Assembly (NCBI GenBank): GCA_044355095.1
Contig: JBIKYT010000046.1
Coordinates: 1-16,397, forward strand
Origin: Casp-actino8 sp044355095
GTDB taxonomy: Bacteria > Actinomycetota > Acidimicrobiia > Acidimicrobiales > Ilumatobacteraceae
Direction of reading: 5' to 3'
DNA: 16,397 bases
Made by a program: the position numbers and the translations under genes. This document shows positions 5,686 to 13,203 of the stretch, in pieces; the first letter of the stretch is position 1, and each line of letters opens with the position of its first letter. The notes beneath the pieces were generated by a model. That model searched no databases. It saw only the letters and a program-made list of their open reading frames with translations, and was not told the DNA's origin.

Positions 5686-6927
5686 ATGACGAAGCGACCG
5701 ATCCGTAAATCTGGCTCGCGGCCGTTACCCAATTTCGAAGTTCAAGTGCGTATCGAAAAGGTGGTCGCTGAGGGTGATGGCTTCGGTCATCTGGAGGACG
5801 GGCGAGTCATCTTTGTTGAAGGCGGTTTGCCGGGCGAACTCGTAGTTGCCAAGGTGTTGAAGCAATCAAAGGATTACGCCCGCGGCGTCGTGACCGAGGT
5901 ACTTGAGGCGAGTGAACAACGCGTTGGGCCGCCATGTGAATATGTGGCGCAAGGTTGTGGTGGCTGCGATTTGCAACATGCATCAGTGGCCCTGCAACGA
6001 CAGATCAAGTTTGACATCGTGTACGAGTCACTTGTCCGGCTTGGCAAAATTGTTGATCCCGACGTTCGGCTCTATGAATCTGCAGAGTTGCCAGTGGTCG
6101 CGGCCCGCACCACGTTGCGCGTGGCCGGTGCTTCTCAAGGAGTCGGGTTCCGTCAGCGCCGCAGTCACGATGTCGTACCCATCGAGCGTTGTCTCGTTGC
6201 GCATCCATCGTTGAATGAATTGTTGCCAACGATGCGCCTTGACGGAGCTGAAGAGTGTGTCGTGCGGGTTGGTGTCGCGAGCGGTGAACGAATGGCCTGG
6301 GCTGAACCGGCTGATTCGGTGAGTGGACTGCCAGTCGATGTTGGTCTTAATTCTGATGCGTTGGTGCATGAATCAATTTCGGGCCAAACGTTTCAGATTT
6401 CGGCGTCGTCATTTTTTCAATCGTCTCCGCAAGCAGCACAAGCTTTGGTTGATGCCACAAAGCGGGCGTTGGGCGAAAGTTCAACATGGGGCGACGGCGC
6501 TGTTGTTGACGCCTATTGCGGAGTCGGTCTCTTTGCCGCCACGGTGTTCTCACCTGATCGTAATGTGATAGCGATTGAAGCAAACCCTTCGGCGTGTGCA
6601 GATGCGCGAATCAACCTTGCCGAACGTGATGTTGAAGTTGTGCAGTCGCCAGTTGAAGAGTGGTCGCCGCAGCCGGCTGCAGTTGTCGTTGCCGACCCGG
6701 CTCGTGACGGGCTTCGGGCCGGCGGTGTTGATGTTTTGACGGCGACTAACGCACAAGTGATTATTTTGATTTCGTGTGACCCTGCATCGCTTGGTCGAGA
6801 CGCGCGATTGCTCAATGACCAGCATTATCGCTTGGAATACAGCGAGGTCTTAGATCTCTTTCCGCATACGCACCATGTTGAAGTTGTGAGTCGCTTTGTT
6901 CGAGATGAAAGTATGGAAGTCGCATGA
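5686..6927 (+). CDS. TrmA/RumA-family RNA (uracil-C5)-methyltransferase with TRAM domain
   Basis: This class of enzyme makes 5-methyluridine in tRNA or rRNA from S-adenosylmethionine. The 413 residues show a TRAM domain (about 18-75), an iron-sulfur type cluster set C84, C91, C94 (CEYVAQGCGGCD) plus C169, the SAM motif DAYCGVGLF (275-283), ADPARDGL (336-343), nucleophile C364 in SCDPASLGRD, and the late HHVEVVSRF with E399. All catalytic features are present, so it should be active. Sequence alone does not settle whether it acts like RlmC, RlmD or TrmA; the cluster favours a 23S rRNA enzyme. GAGGGG is only one base from the ATG, unusually close. The last codons overlap psuG by ATGA, implying coupled translation. 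Confidence 0.9.
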   Translation: MTKRPIRKSGSRPLPNFEVQVRIEKVVAEGDGFGHLEDGRVIFVEGGLPGELVVAKVLKQSKDYARGVVTEVLEASEQRVGPPCEYVAQGCGGCDLQHASVALQRQIKFDIVYESLVRLGKIVDPDVRLYESAELPVVAARTTLRVAGASQGVGFRQRRSHDVVPIERCLVAHPSLNELLPTMRLDGAEECVVRVGVASGERMAWAEPADSVSGLPVDVGLNSDALVHESISGQTFQISASSFFQSSPQAAQALVDATKRALGESSTWGDGAVVDAYCGVGLFAATVFSPDRNVIAIEANPSACADARINLAERDVEVVQSPVEEWSPQPAAVVVADPARDGLRAGGVDVLTATNAQVIILISCDPASLGRDARLLNDQHYRLEYSEVLDLFPHTHHVEVVSRFVRDESMEVA

Positions 6928-7823
6928 AGCCCGTGTTATCTGCTGAAGTTGCTGCCGCAATTGCTGATGGTCGTCCTGTTGTAGCGATGGAGTCAACGAT
7001 CTACTCGCATCTCGGGTTGCCTTCGCCGGCAAACCGCGAAGCTCTTGATCGTTGTAGCGCGGCGATTCGCAACGGAGGCTGTGTACCTGCAGTCACGGCA
7101 ATCCTTGATGGTGTTGTGCGACTCGGTCTCACTGAAGCCGAACACGAACGAATTCTTGGTCCAGCTCGTAAAGTTGCCGAACGCGATATTGCAGTAGCAG
7201 TTGCGCAAAAGTGGGATTTCGGTGCAACGACTGTGTCGGCCGCGGTTTCGATTGCGGCAGCCGGGGGAGTCAGTGTTTTTGCAACTGGTGGCATTGGAGG
7301 TGTGCATCGCGGTGCAGAACTGACTGGTGATATATCGGCCGACCTTGATGCGATTGCGTCCTATCCCGTCGTCACGGTGTCGGCGGGAGCAAAAGCATTT
7401 CTCGATTTGCCTCGAACGCTTGAGTATTTCGAAACCATCGGTGTACCGGTGCTCGGTTGGCAGCACGAATGGTTCCCAGCGTTCTACACGCGTTCGTCGG
7501 GCTTAAAAGTTCCGCACCAAGTGCAGTCGGCCCGTGAAGTTGCCGACATTTTGTTGCATCGTTCGCGAGCAAAGACTGGTGTTTTATTGACAGTTCCCAT
7601 TCCAGTTGAAGCCGAACTTGATGCAATACAACTTGATTCGGTGTTGGCACAAGCCTTAGCCGATTGCGAAGCTGCCGAAATTCATGGAGCGGCAGTGACT
7701 CCATTTGTGCTGGGACGAATTGGTGAAGCCACGCAAGGACGAAGTGTTCCCGCAAACCTGGCGTTGGCAGAAAACAACGCACGCATCGCTGCCCAAGTGG
7801 CCGTCGCTATTGCCACGAATTAG
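6924..7823 (+). CDS. psuG: pseudouridine-5'-phosphate glycosidase
   Basis: PsuG reversibly cleaves pseudouridine 5'-phosphate to uracil and ribose 5-phosphate, in pseudouridine breakdown. The 299-residue protein carries the family's conserved residues: E23 in AMESTIYSHL, K83 in ARKVAERD, H128 in FATGGIGGVHRGAE, K157 in SAGAKAFLDLPRTLEYFET, and Asn near the end (ENNARIAAQ). It starts within the stop of the RNA methyltransferase gene (ATGA). The partner kinase PsuK, often adjacent or fused, is not in this window, so the source of the substrate is unknown. A short degenerate piece of a second psuG lies at 9958-10020. Confidence 0.95.
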   Translation: MKPVLSAEVAAAIADGRPVVAMESTIYSHLGLPSPANREALDRCSAAIRNGGCVPAVTAILDGVVRLGLTEAEHERILGPARKVAERDIAVAVAQKWDFGATTVSAAVSIAAAGGVSVFATGGIGGVHRGAELTGDISADLDAIASYPVVTVSAGAKAFLDLPRTLEYFETIGVPVLGWQHEWFPAFYTRSSGLKVPHQVQSAREVADILLHRSRAKTGVLLTVPIPVEAELDAIQLDSVLAQALADCEAAEIHGAAVTPFVLGRIGEATQGRSVPANLALAENNARIAAQVAVAIATN

Positions 7824-7851
7824 GAACTGCAATCAACTTCACTTTTCAAAA

Positions 7852-7881
7852 TTGACCGAAGGCCACGGAGACAGGTATGCT
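7852..7881 (+). promoter_or_regulatory. likely sigma70-type promoter of the first propeller gene
   Basis: TTGACC (7852-7857) and TATGCT (7876-7881) are separated by 18 bases, about 50 bases before the ATG at 7935. The leader ends with GGGGG (7926-7930), four bases before ATG, as ribosome binding site. Both boxes are close to consensus; activity is inferred. Confidence 0.55.
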
Positions 7882-7934
7882 GAAAGGGTCGAAATAGATA
7901 CTTATTCAGGTTCTATTTCTCGAGCGGGGGCGTC

Positions 7935-9953
7935 ATGCGAACTATTCGTCAATGTGCAAAATGGGTTGGACTTTTCGTCGTGCTCGCTTCCATTTTTCCT
8001 TTGGCCCGAGCAGCGGCCTGGGACGATGCGAATACCGCGCCGACTCAAACGCTCACGACAACCGTAGGCCTATCCACGACCGTAGATGTAACGTTTGATT
8101 CGTCTGGCAACTTATACGTACTCGACTATCTCGACAATGACCCGCTAAATAAATCAGTCAATGTTTACCCAGCGGGAAAACTTAACGGACATCCAGCGCC
8201 TATCGCTCACGTTGACGTCGACTACGCCGGCCTTGCGACTTCAATCGCGATCGACAGTAATGGGAACGTGTACGTATCTACTTATCCCATCAATGGAATA
8301 TTGGTGTACGACGACATCAGTACTTGGGCAGCTGATGGCACTACGCAGCCCATAAAAAGGCTTGCCTACGCTCAACCATTGGCAATTTCAATAGATAGCA
8401 GCGACAATTTGTATGTTGTTGAATCGGCAAAAGTGAGCGTGTTTGACGACATCAGCACGTGGTTGTCAGATGGAAGTACCCAGCCGAGCAAATCTCTCGT
8501 TGGCAATAGCACTGGTCTGGATGATTCTTCGTCGATCGCGTTAGATGATTCCGGCAACATGTACGTGAGCAATAGCGGCAATAACTCGATCACCTACTAC
8601 GCCGCGGGTTGGTTGGGTGGTGACACTGCTCCTACCAAAACACTGATCGGAAATAACACTGGACTCGACGCACCCGGACCTATCGCATTTGACGCGAGCG
8701 GAAAAATGTTCGTGTCTAGCGGATGCATCATTTGTAGTTTCGAGCCAACTGGTTCGCCCAAGGTGCTGGCATTTGCGGCGAATTGGACAACTGGCAACAC
8801 CGCTCCGGTCAAAACGCTTGTCGGAGACCGTACCCGGCTACGAAGAGCAGCAGCTCTTGAATTTGATGATGGTGGGGTCATGTTTGCCACCGACGGGATT
8901 GGTTCGCTTGGTCAGGTGATTCAATTTGTCGCCAACTGGGCGGATGGGAACACGGGGCCGAGCGGATTCTTGGGCAGCCTTGAACCGACGGGGATCGCAT
9001 TTGACCAAGCGGGAAGAATGTATTTGGCCAATTCCGGTCTGGACTCGATCACGGTTTATGGGGCGAACTGGGCTGAGGGCCAGGCAGAACCCGTCAAGAT
9101 TTTGTTTGGCGCAAACACCGGATTGAGCAGTCCATACGATGTCTCGTTTGACGATATTGGGAATATGTATGTCGCAAACAGTCCGAATGACAACGGTGCA
9201 GATGTTTCTTCAGTCACGGTGTATGCGCCCGATTGGTCGGGCGGAGATACCGCGCCCATCAAGACTCTGATTGGCAACAACACGGGCCTCCTTGATCCAG
9301 TCAGTGTTACCTTTGACAGCGACCACAACATGTATGTCCTGAATAATTCAAGTGATTCTGTGACGATGTACGCCGCTGGTTGGGCTGGTGGGGATACTGC
9401 TCCCATCAAGACTCTGAGAGGGGCGAACACGGGCCTTGAAGGTCCACTTGACTTTGCGTTTGATGCATCTGGCAACTTGTATGTGGTCAATGAAAATAAC
9501 GCCACTGATAACGGCAATAACACGATCAACGTCTTCGCATCAGATTGGGCTGACGGCGATAACGCACCTATTGCAACCCTTCGTGGACCTGCGACAGGCC
9601 TCGACGAAATAGGAAGCGTGGCAATTGGTCGTAACGGGAAAATCTATGTCACCAACATTCAGGGCGACTCAGTCACTGCGTACGGCGACTTTACGACGTG
9701 GGCGGCCGATGGAAATACTGCGCCCATCAAAACGCTTAGCGGAGCAGACACTGGTTTAGACGCACCCTGGGGAATAGCGTTTGACGCCTTCGGAAACATG
9801 TACGTCGGAAATGTTGAGACCGTCACCATGTACGCGGGCGAAATACCCCCGCCCGTGACAACGACGACGACAACTCCACCGACGACAACAACTCCACCGA
9901 CGACAACAATTCCACCGGCCCCAGAGGTGTTTGTACTTCCTGCGACTCTGTAG
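7935..9953 (+). CDS. secreted twelve-repeat NHL-like beta-propeller protein, copy A
   Basis: This 672-residue protein has a clear signal peptide: a basic start (MRTIRQCAK), a hydrophobic core (WVGLFVVLASIFPLA) and a cleavage region ARAAA before WDD. About twelve repeats of roughly 48 residues follow. The repeat pattern is TAPxKTLxGxNTGL, then (I/V)AFDxxGNMYVxN, then (S/D)xTVYxxxW. This resembles NHL/SMP-30 type blades, so one or two beta-propellers outside the cell are likely. A Thr/Pro tail (VTTTTTT, PPTTTTPP) leads to PAPEVFVLPATL at the very end. Function is unknown; no catalytic motif was recognised. The ancestor of this gene and copy B (10153-12186) already had the full repeat set, since blades match one to one. 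Confidence 0.88.
   Translation: MRTIRQCAKWVGLFVVLASIFPLARAAAWDDANTAPTQTLTTTVGLSTTVDVTFDSSGNLYVLDYLDNDPLNKSVNVYPAGKLNGHPAPIAHVDVDYAGLATSIAIDSNGNVYVSTYPINGILVYDDISTWAADGTTQPIKRLAYAQPLAISIDSSDNLYVVESAKVSVFDDISTWLSDGSTQPSKSLVGNSTGLDDSSSIALDDSGNMYVSNSGNNSITYYAAGWLGGDTAPTKTLIGNNTGLDAPGPIAFDASGKMFVSSGCIICSFEPTGSPKVLAFAANWTTGNTAPVKTLVGDRTRLRRAAALEFDDGGVMFATDGIGSLGQVIQFVANWADGNTGPSGFLGSLEPTGIAFDQAGRMYLANSGLDSITVYGANWAEGQAEPVKILFGANTGLSSPYDVSFDDIGNMYVANSPNDNGADVSSVTVYAPDWSGGDTAPIKTLIGNNTGLLDPVSVTFDSDHNMYVLNNSSDSVTMYAAGWAGGDTAPIKTLRGANTGLEGPLDFAFDASGNLYVVNENNATDNGNNTINVFASDWADGDNAPIATLRGPATGLDEIGSVAIGRNGKIYVTNIQGDSVTAYGDFTTWAADGNTAPIKTLSGADTGLDAPWGIAFDAFGNMYVGNVETVTMYAGEIPPPVTTTTTTPPTTTTPPTTTIPPAPEVFVLPATL
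9858..9917 (+). repeat. ACN/CCN Thr-Pro coding microsatellite, copy A
   Basis: This 60-base tract encodes six Thr, then PPTTTTPPTTTIPP, from ACA/ACG/ACT and CCA/CCG codons. The matching tract in copy B is 27 bases longer, the difference lying in the first Thr run, as expected from slippage. Confidence 0.9.
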
Positions 9954-9957
9954 TTAA

Positions 9958-10020
9958 TCGGCTGCAGCAGTCGGGGAGGCTGGCATTTTCGCGACCGGTG
10001 GTATTGGTGGTGTGCGCCGT
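9958..10020 (+). pseudogene. degenerate internal fragment of a second psuG
   Basis: Frame 9958-10020 reads SAAAVGEAGIFATGGIGGVRRG, against SIAAAGGVSVFATGGIGGVHRG at residues 109-130 of the intact PsuG. Flanking sequence keeps no clear similarity, an in-frame TAA stands just upstream (9955-9957), and the conserved His is changed to Arg. DNA identity over the best 37 bases is roughly three quarters by eye, with mostly third-base differences. This suggests a remnant of a long-diverged but once functional psuG rather than a fresh copy of the neighbour. Confidence 0.7.
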
Positions 10021-10152
10021 GGATGTTGCTGGGAAATAGATATTGAGCAAATAAGGAAATCTTGCCAAATATGGCCAATGTGTATGAACCCCTCTAGGAT
10101 CACTGGCAACTAAGCCTCCTAAGCGCGGTTTTGTTGTGAGCGTGGAGGCGGT

Positions 10153-12186
10153 ATGCGGACTATTCGTCAGAATGCAAAATGGGTTGGACTCATTGTCATA
10201 CTTGCTTCTATTTGGCCTTGGGCCCGAGCAGCGGCTTGGGACGACGGGAATACTGCTCCTACCAAAACCCTCACTGGAGATACGGGTCTGGTCACTGCCG
10301 TAGATTCGGCATTTGATTCGGCTGGGAACTTGTATGTTCTCAATCTTGACATGCCAAAGAAATCTGTACATGTCTATCCGGCGGGGCGCTTCAATGGGCA
10401 CACTGCGCCGGTTAAGCACATTGATTTTGACTCTCCGGGTATTTCGTTATCGATTGCAATTGATAGCGAAGACAACTTGTACGTCGCGACCTACCCGATC
10501 AGTGGAATCTCGGTCTATGACGACATCAGCACTTGGGTTGCCGACGGTAGTACCCAACCAATAAAGACGCTTGATGTTTCTGCGCCACTGGGGATCGCTG
10601 TCGACGCTACGGATAATTTGTATGTCGTTGATTCTGAAAAAGTGCGCGTATTTGACGACATCAGTACATGGAATCAAAATGGTATTTCTCAACCCATCAA
10701 ATCTCTTGTTGGCAACACCACCGGCCTGAATTCTCCAGCGTCGGTCGCGTTAGATGAATTCGACAATATGTACGTGAGCAATAACGGTAACAACTCGATC
10801 ACTTTTTACGCTACGGGTTGGTCAGGCGGCAATACTGCTCCAACCAAAACACTTGTCGGAAGTGATACGGGACTTGATGCTCCTGGGTCCATCGCGTTTG
10901 ACGCGAGCGGAAAAATGTTTGTGGCTAGTGGATGCCTCATTTGTGGGATTTACCCGACTGGTTCGCCGAAAGTGCTTGCATTTGCGACGAATTGGCCAAG
11001 TGGTAACACTGCTCCGGTCAAAACACTCATCGGAGACCGTGCAAGTCTTGTCAGTGGAGCCAGGATTGGATTTGATAATGGCGGGCTCATGTATGCCTCC
11101 ATTCAAAACAGAGGCGTAGCTCAATTTGCCGCCAATTGGGTAGATGGAAACACGGCGCCAATTGGATTATTGGCTAACTTCGGACCTACCGGGATTGCCT
11201 TTGATCAACAGGGAAGAATGTATGTTGCGAACCAAACACTCGACTCCATCACGGTTTATGGGGCGGACTGGGCTGAGGGTCAGGCCGAGCCCATCAAGAT
11301 TTTGTTTGGCGGAAATACGGGTCTGAGCAGTCCGACTGGTATCTCGTTCGACAATGTCGGGAATATGTACGTTGCAAACAGTGCCGGTTATTACGGCGTG
11401 TCCACCCCTCCGTCTATCACGGTGTATGGGCCCGATTGGGCGAGCGGAGGTACTGCGCCCATCAAAACACTGATCGGAGGAAACACTGGGTTAGTTGCTG
11501 CGAGCAGTGTTGCCTTTGATAGCCACAACAACATGTATGTGGCCAATTATTCAAGTGACTCCGTGACGATGTACTCCGATGGCTGGGCTAGCGGAAATAC
11601 CGCTCCGGTCAAGACTCTTGTCGGCAGCAACACTGGCCTCGACATGCCAATCGACTTAGAGTTTGATAGCGCCGATAATTTGTATGTTTCGAATGATAAC
11701 TATGGTCGTCCTAGTGATCCTGAAGACGCTGTCAACGTGTTCGCACCTGGTTGGGCAAATGGTGACACTGCGCCGATTGCATTCCTTCGTGGACCTGACA
11801 CCGGATTGGATATGCCAATGGGCTTCGCAATCGGTAGTAACGGGAAAATCTATGTCACCAACATGCAGGGCGACTCAGTCACTGTGTACGGCGACTTCAC
11901 GACGTGGTCCGCCGACGGAAATACTTCTCCGCTGAAAACTCTCAGTGGAGCTGGCACTGGCCTTGACAATCCTTGGGGAATTGCGTTTGATGCCCTCGGA
12001 AACATGTACGTCGCAAATTCCGACTTAGTCACTATGTACGCGGGCGAAATTCCCCCGCCCGTGACAACGACAACCACGACGACAACAACAACCACGACGA
12101 CGACAACTCCACCGACGACAACAACTCCACCGACGACAACAATTCCACCGGCCCCAGAGGTGTTTGTACTTCCTGCGACTCTGTAG
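10153..12186 (+). CDS. secreted twelve-repeat NHL-like beta-propeller protein, copy B
   Basis: This is a 677-residue paralogue of the 7935-9953 gene with the same build: signal peptide (MRTIRQNAK, core WVGLIVILASIWPWA, ARAAA end), twelve blades of about 48 residues in the same order, and a Thr/Pro tail with 15 leading Thr instead of 6. It ends in the same PAPEVFVLPATL. Blades 5, 8 and 10 carry longer loops; blade 5 includes a CLICG pair of Cys, also present in copy A as CIICS. GGAGG at 10144-10148 lies four bases before ATG. No convincing promoter was found in the 199-base spacer, so it may be read through from copy A. Function is unknown; an extracellular or cell-surface binding role is only inference. 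Confidence 0.88.
   Translation: MRTIRQNAKWVGLIVILASIWPWARAAAWDDGNTAPTKTLTGDTGLVTAVDSAFDSAGNLYVLNLDMPKKSVHVYPAGRFNGHTAPVKHIDFDSPGISLSIAIDSEDNLYVATYPISGISVYDDISTWVADGSTQPIKTLDVSAPLGIAVDATDNLYVVDSEKVRVFDDISTWNQNGISQPIKSLVGNTTGLNSPASVALDEFDNMYVSNNGNNSITFYATGWSGGNTAPTKTLVGSDTGLDAPGSIAFDASGKMFVASGCLICGIYPTGSPKVLAFATNWPSGNTAPVKTLIGDRASLVSGARIGFDNGGLMYASIQNRGVAQFAANWVDGNTAPIGLLANFGPTGIAFDQQGRMYVANQTLDSITVYGADWAEGQAEPIKILFGGNTGLSSPTGISFDNVGNMYVANSAGYYGVSTPPSITVYGPDWASGGTAPIKTLIGGNTGLVAASSVAFDSHNNMYVANYSSDSVTMYSDGWASGNTAPVKTLVGSNTGLDMPIDLEFDSADNLYVSNDNYGRPSDPEDAVNVFAPGWANGDTAPIAFLRGPDTGLDMPMGFAIGSNGKIYVTNMQGDSVTVYGDFTTWSADGNTSPLKTLSGAGTGLDNPWGIAFDALGNMYVANSDLVTMYAGEIPPPVTTTTTTTTTTTTTTTPPTTTTPPTTTIPPAPEVFVLPATL
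12064..12150 (+). repeat. ACN/CCN Thr-Pro coding microsatellite, copy B
   Basis: This 87-base tract encodes 15 Thr and then PPTTTTPPTTTIPP. It is the expanded counterpart of 9858-9917; everything 3' of the first Thr run is identical in both copies. Confidence 0.9.
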
Positions 12187-12194
12187 TTGCTCGA

Positions 12195-12785
12195 CTAGAG
12201 CTTTCGAATTGTTTGTTCAACGCGTCGCAGAAATTTCTCGCGTTGCGCAATCGTTGACGAATCAACATTGAACATGCGCAGCCAAGTAGTTCGACAACGA
12301 CGATGACAGATGGCGCGCAACGAACGCGTCACGATCTTGCTTCCATTGTCTCGCACAACTAGCGAAGCTAAACGAGGTCCACCAAACGTGGTGATTCCGA
12401 TGAGTCGTCGCACGTTGGTGAGTTCGGGCTGCAACTTCAACGTTGCTGGATCAACCGAAAACGCGATTCCGAGCAACATTGTTCGGTCAATCCAACCCTT
12501 CAGAATCGCCGGCATTGAACTCCACCACGTCGGGTACACGAAGACAATCGTTGAACATTCTTGAATAAGTCGAGTGTGTTCAACGACGACGGTGTCAATC
12601 GCTGGCTCGGTTGTCGGGTATGCCGCTAGTTCGGCCCGAGTCAGAGCGGGGGAATAGTCGAGGCCATAGAGGTCGATCACTGACACAGCGTGGTCTCGAT
12701 TGGCGAGAGTGGACTTCAACCGATCAACGATCGCATGACTGAAAGAGTCGGGGTTGGGGTGGGCGAGGACAACGAGAACCTTCAT
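12195..12785 (-). CDS. flavodoxin-fold NAD(P)H:quinone-type oxidoreductase
   Basis: This 196-residue protein is of the NQO1/KefF/MdaB flavodoxin-like family, which uses FMN or FAD to reduce quinones or similar acceptors. The start MKVLVVLAHPNPDSFSHA carries the phosphate-binding loop of the family, and FVYPTWWSSMPAILKGWIDR (about 82-101) is the flavin and dimer segment. GITTFGGPR follows, and the C-terminal part has the usual ...REKFLRRVEQ helix. GGAGG on this strand (bases 12797-12793) stands seven bases before ATG. It is 49 bases downstream of tRNA-Lys on the same strand and may share its transcript. It converges with copy B, leaving eight bases between the stops. Substrate is unknown. Confidence 0.85.
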   Translation of the reverse strand: MKVLVVLAHPNPDSFSHAIVDRLKSTLANRDHAVSVIDLYGLDYSPALTRAELAAYPTTEPAIDTVVVEHTRLIQECSTIVFVYPTWWSSMPAILKGWIDRTMLLGIAFSVDPATLKLQPELTNVRRLIGITTFGGPRLASLVVRDNGSKIVTRSLRAICHRRCRTTWLRMFNVDSSTIAQREKFLRRVEQTIRKL

Positions 12786-12834
12786 GGCTTGTCCTCCCAG
12801 GAGCAGGGGGTGAATCCCTGAAATGAGCAGTCAA

Positions 12835-12909
12835 TGGTGCACCCCCTGGGATTCGAACCCAGAACCAATGGATTAAGAGTCCACTGCTCTGCCATTGAGC
12901 TAGAGGTGC
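12835..12909 (-). tRNA. tRNA-Lys(CTT), CCA encoded
   Basis: The minus strand folds as a full cloverleaf. The acceptor stem is GCACCTC with GGGGTGC (one T-G pair), the D stem GCTC/GAGC, the anticodon stem GTGGA/TCCAT with loop CTCTTAA giving anticodon CTT, and the T arm CTGGG-TTCGAAT-CCCAG. The discriminator A and CCA are encoded at 12838-12835. Confidence 0.96.
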
Positions 12910-13002
12910 ATAACGAGAAGACGCATTGTAGATCAGTCAACGCAGCGGTCGGGGTATCTGACCGATCTTTGGACTGGCTAACCAGCGACTTCGTATGTTT
13001 TG

Positions 13003-13077
13003 GGTGAGCGAGGGGTCTCGAACCCCCGGCCTTCAGTACCACAAACTGACGCTCTAACCAACTGAGCTACGCCCACC
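13003..13077 (-). tRNA. tRNA-His(GTG)
   Basis: The cloverleaf has acceptor GTGGGCG/CGCTCAC, D stem GCTC/GAGC, anticodon arm TCAGT-TTGTGGT-ACTGA with anticodon GTG, and T arm GGGGG-TTCGAGA-CCCCT. The extra G at -1 (13077) faces discriminator C73 (13003), the identity pair of tRNA-His. CCA is not encoded (CAA follows), unlike the neighbouring tRNA-Lys. Confidence 0.96.
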
Positions 13078-13203
13078 ATGTGACCCATCTATTCTGCCAT
13101 ATCGAACACGGAATCGCACCGTTCATTCGCCCGAAACTCTCTTGTTACGCCCTGTCCATTTTTGGTGTTAGGGTTGGGGCAACCGTAAAAGGGGTGTTTA
13201 ACC

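Noticed and set aside
10062..10100. Promoter for copy B (TTGCCA with TATGAA, or TAGGAT)
   Set aside because: Spacings are 15 and 27 bases, outside the useful range, so it is not listed.
9823..10419. Minus-strand reading frame across the spacer and start of copy B
   Set aside because: It exists because the Thr/Pro repeat read backwards is open; no motif, signal or binding site supports it.
7935..12186. CRISPR-like or mobile element origin of the repeated region
   Set aside because: The repeats are coding, diverged and in frame as protein blades; no spacers, terminal inverted repeats or transposase were seen.
12804..12820. Hairpin CAGGG/CCCTG between tRNA-Lys and the oxidoreductase gene
   Set aside because: It has a five-bp stem with no T run and lies before the ribosome binding site; too weak to call a terminator.
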